Assembly (NCBI GenBank): GCA_964530165.1
Contig: CAZGYE010000099.1
Location: 1 to 17,233 of the forward strand
Reading direction: 5' to 3'
DNA from: CAZGYE01 sp964530165
GTDB taxonomy: Bacteria; Planctomycetota; Planctomycetia; Planctomycetales; Planctomycetaceae
Length of the DNA stretch: 17,233 bases
The translations under genes were made by a program, and so were the position numbers. Under the pieces are notes generated by a model that had not been told where the DNA came from, made no database searches, and saw only the letters and a list, made by a program, of their open reading frames with translations. Of the stretch, positions 9,994-16,393 are shown one piece after another (the stretch's first letter is position 1; every line of letters begins with the position of its first letter).

Positions 9994-10377
9994 CTAGCCT
10001 TCGTTCACGATTCGTGTGGCCGAATCGTCGATGGCCGTCACGTATCCCGCCAGTCTTTCGTATAATTGATTGGTGAAGTTCTCACTTTCCAGCACGCGAG
10101 CCGCGTGGGTGCGGACGGTCACGTCCTCCAGCTTGTCTAAGTCCACATCGGTTTTGCTCATCCGGGTCAACCGCCGCAGGTGATGAACTTTCGGAATGAA
10201 ACCCTGTTCGAGATGTTCGATGAGTTCCCGAGTCAATCGCTCAGAATTCGTAAGCAACTCGTGCAAAGTCAGCTGTTCGACGGATCGATCGACCACAGAG
10301 TGCCTTTCGTGAGGAACAATTGTCTTTCGTGAAATGATTTCACCAACACCGATTTCCCATCCGCCCGAACACTCCAT
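9994..10377 (-). CDS. Small hypothetical protein upstream of the kinase
   Basis: I do not recognise the family. The open frame is 127 codons from the ATG at 10377, which has no ribosome binding site. A GTG at codon 28 (10294-10296) has GAAAGG 6 bases upstream and is the likelier start, giving 100 residues beginning VVDRSVEQLTLHELLTNSERLTRELIEHLEQGF. The protein is mainly charged and helical (LDKLEDVTVRTHAARVLESENFTNQLYERLAGYVTAIDDSATRIV), with no signal peptide or membrane segment, so probably cytoplasmic. It is on the same strand as the Ser/Thr kinase, 93 bp upstream, and could be co-transcribed with it. It is divergent from the metallophosphoesterase. Confidence 0.65.
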   Translation of the reverse strand: MECSGGWEIGVGEIISRKTIVPHERHSVVDRSVEQLTLHELLTNSERLTRELIEHLEQGFIPKVHHLRRLTRMSKTDVDLDKLEDVTVRTHAARVLESENFTNQLYERLAGYVTAIDDSATRIVNEG

Positions 10378-10499
10378 TAGACACTGACTTGTGCCGATAC
10401 GTCAAGATCCACTTTCCCGTGGACTGCCAAAACCCCCCGGCGGTGCATTGCGCTGGCTGGAAATATCGGGCCGCCGGGCGGTACACTGTAGGTCTATCG

Positions 10500-11225
10500 A
10501 TGAAAATCCTTGTCGTGGCTGATATCCACTCGAACTGGCCGGCGCTGTCGGCCATCCGAGAATCGTTCGATGCTTGCCTGTTCGTCGGTGACCTGGTCGA
10601 TTACGGTACGAACCCGGTTCCCTGTGTCGAATGGGTCCGGCGGCACGTCTCGTTCGGGGTCCGTGGAAATCACGATCATGCCGTCGCTCAGCGTGTGCCG
10701 GCAAGCAATGGCAACGGCTTTCGCAGTCTGGCGGCGGCAACGCGCCCCATGCACTTCAAAGCGCTCGATGCCGCGCAGACGACCTTTCTGGGCCGCCTGC
10801 CGGTGACGAAGCGGGTCACGCTCGACGGGCTGTCGTTTTATCTGGTTCACGCAACCCCCCGCGATCCGTTGGACGAATACCTGGCCGACGACGCGGAAGC
10901 CTGGCTGGAACGTTTGCAGTCGGTTGATGCCGATTTTGTTTGTGTGGGGCATACTCATGTTCCCTTTCATCTCGATCTGGGTCGTCTGCAGGTTCTCAAT
11001 CCCGGCAGCGTCGGACAACCGCGAGACGGCGATCCGCGATGTGCCTACGCTGTCATCGAAAACGGCAAGGTCGAAATCCGCAGGGTGGAATACGACATCG
11101 ACGCAACACTTCGCCAGATGAAAGAAAGCGGCATGGAACCCGAAGCTCTGGAGCTTAGCGAGGCGGTCTTGCGCACGGGGGGAAAAATCTCGTCCAGCGA
11201 AGCGGATTTCACTCTGGAATTGTGA
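10500..11225 (+). CDS. Calcineurin-like metallophosphoesterase
   Basis: A 241-residue enzyme of the YfcE/MJ0936-type phosphodiesterase group. All metal-ligand motifs are present in order: D-x-H in VADIHSN (residues 7-13), GDLVDYG, GNHDHAV, a middle VHATP and GHTHVPFHLDLG, followed by the usual NPGSVGQPRDGDP tail. It would hydrolyse phosphodiester or nucleotide substrates with two metal ions in the cytoplasm; the substrate cannot be predicted. The frame is open 37 codons further upstream, but the MKILVV start at 10500 fits the family and has an AGG 7 bases before it. It is divergent from the small hypothetical gene and convergent with ftsQ, 39 bp away. Confidence 0.92.
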   Translation: MKILVVADIHSNWPALSAIRESFDACLFVGDLVDYGTNPVPCVEWVRRHVSFGVRGNHDHAVAQRVPASNGNGFRSLAAATRPMHFKALDAAQTTFLGRLPVTKRVTLDGLSFYLVHATPRDPLDEYLADDAEAWLERLQSVDADFVCVGHTHVPFHLDLGRLQVLNPGSVGQPRDGDPRCAYAVIENGKVEIRRVEYDIDATLRQMKESGMEPEALELSEAVLRTGGKISSSEADFTLEL

Positions 11226-11242
11226 CGGGGGGCAAGTTCGCT

Positions 11243-11377
11243 CTCAGCGATCAGCACTCAGCTTTCAGCCAGAAAAAACAGCGCCTTGGACCTCCCAGCG
11301 GCTGACGGCTGAAAGCTGACGGCTGAGGGCTAACCGCTGAAAGCTGAGGGCTGACCGCTGAAAGCTGAGGGCTGAGA
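11243..11377. repeat. Inverted pair of GCTGA-type heptamer arrays at the end of ftsQ
   Basis: The left array (11243-11270) is CTCAGCG, ATCAGCA, CTCAGCT, TTCAGCC. The right array (11301-11377) is eleven 7-mers of GCTGANN type, one of them GCTAACC. The two point in opposite directions across 30 bp. The right array encodes residues about 276-301 of FtsQ as a heptad-like run (ALSFQRS, ALSFQRL, ALSRQLS); the left array supplies the ftsQ stop codon. The structure fills the junction with the convergent metallophosphoesterase gene. Confidence 0.9.
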
Positions 11378-12203
11378 GCTCTTTCAGTGGCCGGCGAGAG
11401 ATTTCCTGCCAGTGCCGGATGTCGATCTCGTACGGTCCGTGCGGTTGATCGAAATCGCCGTAACGGCCTAAGTACTCTTTCAACCGACCAATTTTTTGCT
11501 CCGCGGAGAGCTCGCCGGGATGCCCGCTTTGGGGGGCTCGACCCCAAACGATCCGTGAACCACCGGAGCAGAGCAGTTCGAACACAAGCTCCTCGATCGA
11601 GATGTCGGCCTTTGTTCGGCGGGGGACGTGAATCGCAGCCAGGCGAAACTTCTTCCAGTGCGGCGCCAGCACTGCTGCCAACCGCGCCGCCCCCACGACG
11701 GCAACGTCTCCCCACTCGGTTCCCGCCGGTCCCTGCGGCGTCGACTGAATGTTGACAATGACCGGGTACTGCCGGACCTCGGCCGCGGCAAAATCGCCGG
11801 GCGGCAACAACACACCTTCCGCATCGACGGGGTACAGTCCCGACTTCACCTGAACCATAGCAACCGGTTGTCGATAAGTGAGTTCAACCTCGACCCGACC
11901 AGGAACCGACTTCCTGACGCGAACAGCAGTCACCCACGGATGTCGGCGGAATGCCTCGGCAACCTTCTGCGTCAGCGAATCGTCGAGCAGAGACATTTCT
12001 GCCGGCAGTTTCGACCTCTCGATCACCTGGGCGACCAAATCATGCGGGATCCAGTGCGGCCGTCTGGTGATCGTGATCTCTGCCGTCCGCACGCGGTACT
12101 CGTCGCGCTGGCTCAAATCCGGCAGCCAGTTGCGGATCCGTGTCCCGAACACCGTCGTCGTCACGGCAATCGACAGCACCAGCAGCAGCCGCGGCCGAAA
12201 CAC
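11265..12203 (-). CDS. ftsQ: Cell division protein FtsQ (POTRA domain)
   Basis: A 312-residue single-pass membrane protein. It has a very short cytoplasmic start, a membrane segment at about 5-20 (RLLLVLSIAVTTTVFG), a POTRA domain at about 36-112 (YRVRTAEITITRRPHWIPHDLV through FRRHPWVTAVRVRKSVPGRVEVELTYRQPVA), then YPVDAEGVLLPP and a beta domain. FtsQ bridges early and late divisome proteins in other bacteria. Its place after murC, murB and ddl supports the call. The only upstream start is GTG at 12203, with no ribosome binding site because a heptamer array abuts it. The last roughly 35 residues are repeat-derived (ALSFQRS units), beyond the normal domain end near HWQEISRRPLKE. No ftsA or ftsZ follows. 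Confidence 0.85.
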   Translation of the reverse strand: MFRPRLLLVLSIAVTTTVFGTRIRNWLPDLSQRDEYRVRTAEITITRRPHWIPHDLVAQVIERSKLPAEMSLLDDSLTQKVAEAFRRHPWVTAVRVRKSVPGRVEVELTYRQPVAMVQVKSGLYPVDAEGVLLPPGDFAAAEVRQYPVIVNIQSTPQGPAGTEWGDVAVVGAARLAAVLAPHWKKFRLAAIHVPRRTKADISIEELVFELLCSGGSRIVWGRAPQSGHPGELSAEQKIGRLKEYLGRYGDFDQPHGPYEIDIRHWQEISRRPLKELSALSFQRSALSFQRLALSRQLSAVSRWEVQGAVFSG

Positions 12204-12205
12204 TC

Positions 12206-12240
12206 GATTGATGATTGACGATTGATGATCGACGATTGGT
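12206..12240. repeat. Heptamer array GATTGAY x5 at the ftsQ start
   Basis: Units are GATTGAT, GATTGAC, GATTGAT, GATCGAC, GATTGGT. It lies two bases upstream of the ftsQ GTG codon on the minus strand, where the ribosome binding site should be. Confidence 0.85.
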
Positions 12241-12266
12241 CAAGCTCCGCATTCCTGACAGACCAA

Positions 12267-12390
12267 CCCGGATTATTCGTAGAAACCCAAACCGACGACT
12301 TGTCGTCGCTCGATGTGCCGTGAAACCAGTGGATTCCGACAACAAGTTGTCGGCTTGGGTATCACGACGACAGCCTAGGAATAATCCGCG
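12267..12390. repeat. Palindromic MITE-like element between ddl and ftsQ
   Basis: The outer arms CGGATTATTC (12269-12278) and GAATAATCCG (12379-12388) are perfect inverted repeats. The inner arms at 12285-12308 and 12337-12360 match as reverse complements at 21 of 24 positions. The right inner arm contains CCGAC-AACAAGTT-type self-complementary sequence (CGACAACAAGTTGTCG). No open frame is visible. It occupies most of the 285-bp gap between ddl and ftsQ. Confidence 0.8.
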
Positions 12391-12488
12391 CCTAGAGATC
12401 TCAATCGGCCTGGTGGAAGCAGCGCATATTGTCATTCCGACGAAAAGCACTGGCGCCTCGGAACTTACGTCCGGATGCTCCTGCTGCA

Positions 12489-13451
12489 CTAATTTTGCGG
12501 GTGAGTTTGGACGGTTGCCAGGCAATTCTGAATCGCTCGCTCACACAGTTCTCCGAGGCCAACGCCCATCCGAGCGGCGGCCTTCGGAATGAGACTGTGG
12601 TCGGTGAAGCCCGGAATCGTGTTCACCTCGAGCACCCACGGCTGGTGCAAGCGGTCGAGTCGGATATCGACCCGCACCACGCCGCGCGTGTCCAGCGCTT
12701 CACCCGCTCGACGGCCGGCGTGTTCGATCGCTTGGATCACGTCTGGCGAGAGTGCGAATTCGAATCGGTAGACCGTTTCGTCATCCTCGTATTTTGCCTG
12801 GTAATCGAAGAACTGCCGGCTGGTCTCGATTTGGATCAACGGGAAAACCAGATCGTCGAGCAGGCCGACCGTCCACTCCGTACCCACAACTGCCGATTCC
12901 AGAATCACGAATGCGTCGAGATCGAAGCACTGCGTCAGTGCCTGCGGCAACTGTTCGGGCGAGTCGATAATGCTCACGCCCAGGCTGGAGCCTTGGCCGT
13001 CTGGTTTGACGGCCAGCGGATAGCCGAGTTTTTGTGCCTCCAACTGAACACGGGCGGTGGTGTCGGATTCGTGAATGAGCACGTAGGGCGGCGTGGGCAC
13101 TCCGTGCTGGATGAATCGCTCCTTCGACGCCGACTTGCTGAAGGCCAGCCGCGAAACCGATGCATCGCTGCCGGTGTACGCAATTCCCACCGCTTCCAGA
13201 ATGCTCTGCACCTGACCGTCTTCGCCGAAGGGTCCGTGCAGGGCCAGAAAAGCGACGTCAAAATTGCCCCATTCGACGGCCGTGAGATCGGTGTCGGCCG
13301 GGTCGATCTGGGTCACCTGGTGTCCCCGCCCGTGCAGTGCGCGTGCGACGGCGGCACCGCTTTGGAAACTCACCGCGCGCTCGGCCGATTCCCCTCCAGC
13401 CAGAACGGCAATTCGCATCGGACCGAACGATTGAGTCTCGAACATCACCAC
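12489..13451 (-). CDS. ddl: D-alanine--D-alanine ligase
   Basis: An ATP-grasp enzyme joining two D-alanines for the peptidoglycan stem. Motifs: LAGGESAERAVSFQSG (17-32), LALHGPFGEDGQVQSILE, GIAYTGSDASVSRLAFSKSASKERF, PLAVKPDGQGSSLGVS (ATP loop), VRVDIRLD, and the C-terminal signature EVNTIPGFTDHSLIPKAA carrying Mg and substrate ligands. Length 320 is normal. A strong AAGGAGG (complement of 13458-13464) decides the start: GTG at 13451 is 6 bases away, GTG at 13448 is 9 and ATG at 13445 is 12. The gene is third in the murC-murB-ddl-ftsQ order, with a 167-bp repeat-filled gap to murB and 285 bp to ftsQ. Confidence 0.95.
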   Translation of the reverse strand: MVMFETQSFGPMRIAVLAGGESAERAVSFQSGAAVARALHGRGHQVTQIDPADTDLTAVEWGNFDVAFLALHGPFGEDGQVQSILEAVGIAYTGSDASVSRLAFSKSASKERFIQHGVPTPPYVLIHESDTTARVQLEAQKLGYPLAVKPDGQGSSLGVSIIDSPEQLPQALTQCFDLDAFVILESAVVGTEWTVGLLDDLVFPLIQIETSRQFFDYQAKYEDDETVYRFEFALSPDVIQAIEHAGRRAGEALDTRGVVRVDIRLDRLHQPWVLEVNTIPGFTDHSLIPKAAARMGVGLGELCERAIQNCLATVQTHPQN

Positions 13452-13477
13452 GGCACGCCTCCTTGCTGCCTGCGGAG

Positions 13478-13498
13478 CTTTCAGCGATCAGCTTTCAG
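13478..13498. repeat. Short heptamer array (CTTTCAG, CGATCAG, CTTTCAG)
   Basis: Three 7-mers of the same family as the arrays beside ftsQ, in the TCAG orientation. The array lies about 27 bp upstream of the ddl start codon. Confidence 0.75.
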
Positions 13499-13506
13499 TA
13501 GTTACT

Positions 13507-13582
13507 GTAGGTCAGGCTCCTGCCTGACGCTGTCGAGGTATGATGTCGCATGCCTCAAATGTCAGGCAGGAGCCTGACCTAC
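13507..13582. repeat. Cruciform element with perfect 22-bp inverted repeats
   Basis: The arms at 13507-13528 and 13561-13582 are exact reverse complements over 22 bases, separated by 32 bp. Each arm is itself a hairpin (GTCAGGC/GCCTGAC around TCCT). It lies in the murB-ddl gap and could attenuate transcription within the cluster. Similar 'GTAGGTCAGGC' repeats are, to my knowledge, scattered in planctomycete genomes; a search would confirm this. Confidence 0.88.
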
Positions 13583-13584
13583 TT

Positions 13585-13619
13585 ACTCTCAACTCTCAAC
13601 TCTTCACCCTCGACTCTAT
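13585..13619. repeat. Heptamer array ACTCTCA x5 abutting the murB stop
   Basis: Units are ACTCTCA, ACTCTCA, ACTCTTC, ACCCTCG, ACTCTAT. It is the same family as at 5753-5787 and 15999-16019. Its last base is the third base of the murB TAA stop. Confidence 0.85.
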
Positions 13620-14497
13620 TACCAGATTTCGATTTCCGGCTCCAGATCGACTCCGAATTGCTCGGCGACTTGGGAGCGGGCCAGCTCGATGAGTTGCTCG
13701 ACGTCGGTTGACTTGGCGCCCGGTTGGGTGACGATGAAGTTGGCGTGCCGATCGCTGATTTCGGCCTCTCCGATGCGGGTTCCTTTCAGGCCGGCCTGCT
13801 CGATGAGAGCCCCGGCGCTGAGTCCCCGTGGGTTCTTGAAGATACAGCCGGCCGACTGGAACGAGAGCGGCTGAATCGCCTTTTTCATGATCCACAATTT
13901 GCGCATCCGGCGGGTGATCTCGTCGGGGTCTTCTTGCTGGAGCCTGAAGGTGCACTCCAGGACGGCGAGTTCATCGATGCTGCTGTACCGGTAGGCGAAC
14001 GAGAGCTCGTCTTCGGTCCGTGTGAACGTCTCGCTGCGGTCTGTCAACACGGTCGCGCTCTGCACGTACTGACCGATGTCGCCGCTGCGACCGCCGGCGT
14101 TCCCGTGCAGTGCGCCGCCGACGGTTCCCGGAATCCCAGCCAGCGTTTCCAGCCCGGCCAAGCCGGCTCTGACCGTCTGTGAGATCAACTGCGAAAGCAG
14201 AGCGCCGCCACCTGAGCGGACGACGGTGTCCTCGATCTCGATTTGTGAGAACCCCTCACCGGCAATCTGGATCACAACACCGCGCACACCTTCGTCGCGA
14301 ATCAACAAATTCGACCCGCCGCCCAGCACGCGGACCGGGATCTCATTCTCGTGGCAGCAGTGGACCACTTGCGTCAGCTCGTCGCGGTGACGCGGCTGGA
14401 TGAAGTATTGAGCACAGCCTCCCACTTTCAGCCACGTATGGGGAGCCAGCGGTTCATCGCGGCGGGTGATTTCGCTGAAGTCTTCGAGTGAACTCAT
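13619..14497 (-). CDS. murB: UDP-N-acetylenolpyruvoylglucosamine reductase MurB
   Basis: A flavoenzyme that reduces UDP-GlcNAc-enolpyruvate to UDP-MurNAc with NADPH. Length 292 is normal. FAD-binding motifs: TWLKVGGCAQYF (21-32), VLGGGSNLLIRDEG (57-70), LAGIPGTVGGALHGNAGG (119-136). The catalytic end has YRYSSID and SAGCIFKNPRGLSAGALIEQAGLKG, then GEAEISDRHANFIV. Cys218 occupies the position of the proton-donating serine of E. coli MurB; cysteine there should still serve and is seen in some MurB proteins. The start codon lies inside the 3' end of murC (44-bp overlap), which suggests translational coupling. The DEPLAPHTWLKVGG leader is typical, supporting this start. Confidence 0.95.
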   Translation of the reverse strand: MSSLEDFSEITRRDEPLAPHTWLKVGGCAQYFIQPRHRDELTQVVHCCHENEIPVRVLGGGSNLLIRDEGVRGVVIQIAGEGFSQIEIEDTVVRSGGGALLSQLISQTVRAGLAGLETLAGIPGTVGGALHGNAGGRSGDIGQYVQSATVLTDRSETFTRTEDELSFAYRYSSIDELAVLECTFRLQQEDPDEITRRMRKLWIMKKAIQPLSFQSAGCIFKNPRGLSAGALIEQAGLKGTRIGEAEISDRHANFIVTQPGAKSTDVEQLIELARSQVAEQFGVDLEPEIEIW

Positions 14498-15983
14498 GAG
14501 GAACCCGATCGATATCCCCCGCTCCCATCGTGATCAAAACGTCGCCCGGACGCACCTCATCCTCTAAAGTTGCGATCATCTGGTCAAGAGAAGGGCAAAA
14601 TCGGGCCCGGCTGTCGCCGCCGGAGATCCGAGCGGTCAGTTCTCGCGCCGTTGTTTCGGGTTCCTCATCGAGTTCTTCGCGAGCGGCGAAGATGGGAGCG
14701 ATCAGGATTTCGTCGGCTCTCCAGAAGCATGTCGCAAAGTCGTCCATCAGGGCCTGCGTCCGCGAGACCTGGTGAGGCTGAAACGCGCACCAGATGCGCC
14801 GCTTGTCGAATTGCTCGCGGGCGGTCTCCAGGGTTGCCGCGACGGCTGTCGGATGATGTGCGTAGTCGTCGATCAGCGTCACCCCGCGCCACGAGCCGAC
14901 CTGCTCGAACCGCCGCCTCACGCCACGAAAGTCCCGCAGGCTTTCGCGAATGTCAGCCGCCGACGCACCGGCCAGATGACTCAGGGCGGCTGCCGCCAGC
15001 GCATTCATTTGGTTGTGCCGGCCCGGAATTCTCAAAGAGATTTCGGCGAAAAACCACCCCCCAAGAAAGACTCGGAACCGCGTGCCGGTTGACGTTCGCC
15101 GCAAGTCCGTCATCCACCAGTCGGAGCCGGGTTCTTGCGAAAACGTGAACACTTCGGCCGAGGCGGACTTCGCGACCGCCACCGATGCCGGGCAATCGCC
15201 GCGGACCAACAGCACACCGTCGCCGGCCACCTGAGCCGCAAAGTCGGCAAATGCCGATTTTGTCTCTTCAAAGTTATGATAGCAGTCGAAATGGTCCGGC
15301 TCTACACCTGAGATGACTGCGAACTTTGGATGCAGATCGAGAAAACTCCGCCGGTATTCACAGCTCTCTACGACGAATAGCTCGCCGTCACCCGCCCAGC
15401 CGCTAACGCCCCGCCCACACAACTCGGCCCCGACGACAGCCGAGGGAGCCAGCCCAGCATCGCTCAAAATTGTCGCCGTCATCGCAGACGTCGTGCTCTT
15501 GCCGTGTGTCCCGGCAATCGAGATGCCAATCCGGTCGCGCATCAGCCGACCGAGCATCTGGCTGTAGGAAAGTGCCGGAATGTGGAGCTGGGCCGCACGC
15601 CTCAGCTCTGGATTGGACGGGCTCACTGCCGGGCTGTAAACCAACACGCCGGTGTCTTTCGGCAGGTAGTGGTCGTGGTGTCCCTGATGAATTCGCAGGC
15701 CGCGCTGCTGCATGGCCCGGGCGGTCGGACTGTGATGCTGCAAATCCGAACCGGTCACCCTCCAACCCAGACCGCACAACATCTCGGCCAGCGCTTTCAT
15801 GCCGGAACCACAAATGCCGACCAGATGAGCCGACGACAACTCGCGCGCCCGGCGCTGGTTCCCAAGCTCCAGCTTGGGAACCAGGAGCGATCTTGTCTGT
15901 CGGCGATGTCTGGTGGTTTCGAGCGGCGTCATGGACGTTTGATTTGAGTGTTGAGACTCGAGTTGAGAGTGGAGCGGGAACAT
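14454..15983 (-). CDS. murC: UDP-N-acetylmuramate--L-alanine ligase MurC
   Basis: A cytoplasmic Mur ligase adding L-alanine to UDP-MurNAc. The core starts at HLVGICGSGMKALAEML (53-69). It contains the ATP loop IAGTHGKSTTSAM (156-168), EPDHFDCYHNFEETKSAF, GRHNQMNALAA and DDYAHHPTAVAATL. The first roughly 50 residues are not MurC-like: they are translated from a heptamer array and from a perfect palindrome giving LVPKLELGNQ (34-43). Candidate starts are ATG 15983 (GAGGG only 3 bases before it), ATG 15932 (MTPLETT, no ribosome site) and TTG 15839, after the palindrome. The last would give a normal-looking MurC, so the start is unresolved. It is the first gene of the cluster and overlaps murB by 44 bp. 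Confidence 0.93.
   Translation of the reverse strand: MFPLHSQLESQHSNQTSMTPLETTRHRRQTRSLLVPKLELGNQRRARELSSAHLVGICGSGMKALAEMLCGLGWRVTGSDLQHHSPTARAMQQRGLRIHQGHHDHYLPKDTGVLVYSPAVSPSNPELRRAAQLHIPALSYSQMLGRLMRDRIGISIAGTHGKSTTSAMTATILSDAGLAPSAVVGAELCGRGVSGWAGDGELFVVESCEYRRSFLDLHPKFAVISGVEPDHFDCYHNFEETKSAFADFAAQVAGDGVLLVRGDCPASVAVAKSASAEVFTFSQEPGSDWWMTDLRRTSTGTRFRVFLGGWFFAEISLRIPGRHNQMNALAAAALSHLAGASAADIRESLRDFRGVRRRFEQVGSWRGVTLIDDYAHHPTAVAATLETAREQFDKRRIWCAFQPHQVSRTQALMDDFATCFWRADEILIAPIFAAREELDEEPETTARELTARISGGDSRARFCPSLDQMIATLEDEVRPGDVLITMGAGDIDRVPHEFTRRLQRNHPPR
15855..15884. repeat. Perfect 14-bp palindrome in the murC 5' end
   Basis: CTGGTTCCCAAGCT (15855-15868), a CC loop, then AGCTTGGGAACCAG (15871-15884). 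It forms a 14-bp hairpin in RNA. On the minus strand, in the murC frame, it reads LVPKLELGNQ. I recall LVPKL-x-LGN peptides as recurring repeat-derived inserts in planctomycete and some cyanobacterial annotations; this is memory, not a search. Confidence 0.9.
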
Positions 15984-16019
15984 TTTCCCTCAGCTGGCAC
16001 TCTCAACCCTCCACCCTCA
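15944..16019. repeat. Inverted pair of heptamer arrays at the murC 5' end
   Basis: The left part (15944-15974) holds TTGAGTG, TTGAGAC, then AGTTGAG, AGTGGAG. The right part (15999-16019) holds ACTCTCA, ACCCTCC, ACCCTCA. The two orientations face each other over about 24 bp, as at 5700-5787. The left part falls inside the longest murC reading frame (residues about 4-14). Confidence 0.75.
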
Positions 16020-16393
16020 GCTGTGAGCTCTATGATTTATCGGTTGCATGGTGAGGACGGCTTCATGGGTTATGCTGCTCGAATGGCTCGTATCGGTTTT
16101 GCGATCGCCGCCGGTTGGTGTCGTAACAGTCAACCCGACACGTCGGTTTGAGGAAAATGTGCAATCCGAGACGACTTTGCGGCCTCACCAGCTCGGCCGT
16201 CTCTCGCGGGTCGCATTATTGCTGCTGATAGAGGATGACTGAAGAGCAATCTCAGGCTCAGATCGGCTCAGATTCACCATGGGGTGGCAGCATGACGGCC
16301 GTGGTCCGTGCAAACGAACAGAGACGGCCGTTCAGACAGCGCGCGACAAGGTGAGTCCCGACCAGTCTGTCGGGGGCAATGGCCACATGCTTG
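16020..16393. other. Intergenic region between murC and the ketosynthase
   Basis: About 370 bp with no gene I can support. It must hold the murC promoter if murC is not read from the ketosynthase gene; TTGACT on the minus strand (complement of about 16130-16135) has no good -10 partner. A 39-codon open frame at 16234-16353 (plus; MTEEQSQAQIGSDSPWGG...) has AGAGG directly against its ATG, too close for a ribosome site, and no recognisable family. No array of the 7-bp type is present beyond 16019. Confidence 0.5.
16357..16374 (-). terminator. Weak hairpin downstream of the ketosynthase gene
   Basis: CCCGAC and GTCGGG form a 6-bp stem around CAGTCT, starting 20 bases after the ketosynthase stop. 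No U-run follows on the minus strand, so intrinsic termination is doubtful. Confidence 0.25.

Noticed and set aside
12429..13577. Plus-strand 382-codon open frame opposite ddl
   Set aside because: It is antisense to ddl, which has all ligase motifs and a strong ribosome binding site.
16234..16353. Small 39-codon gene between the ketosynthase and murC
   Set aside because: The AGAGG directly touches the ATG, the peptide has no known family, and no conservation can be judged; described only as part of the intergenic region.
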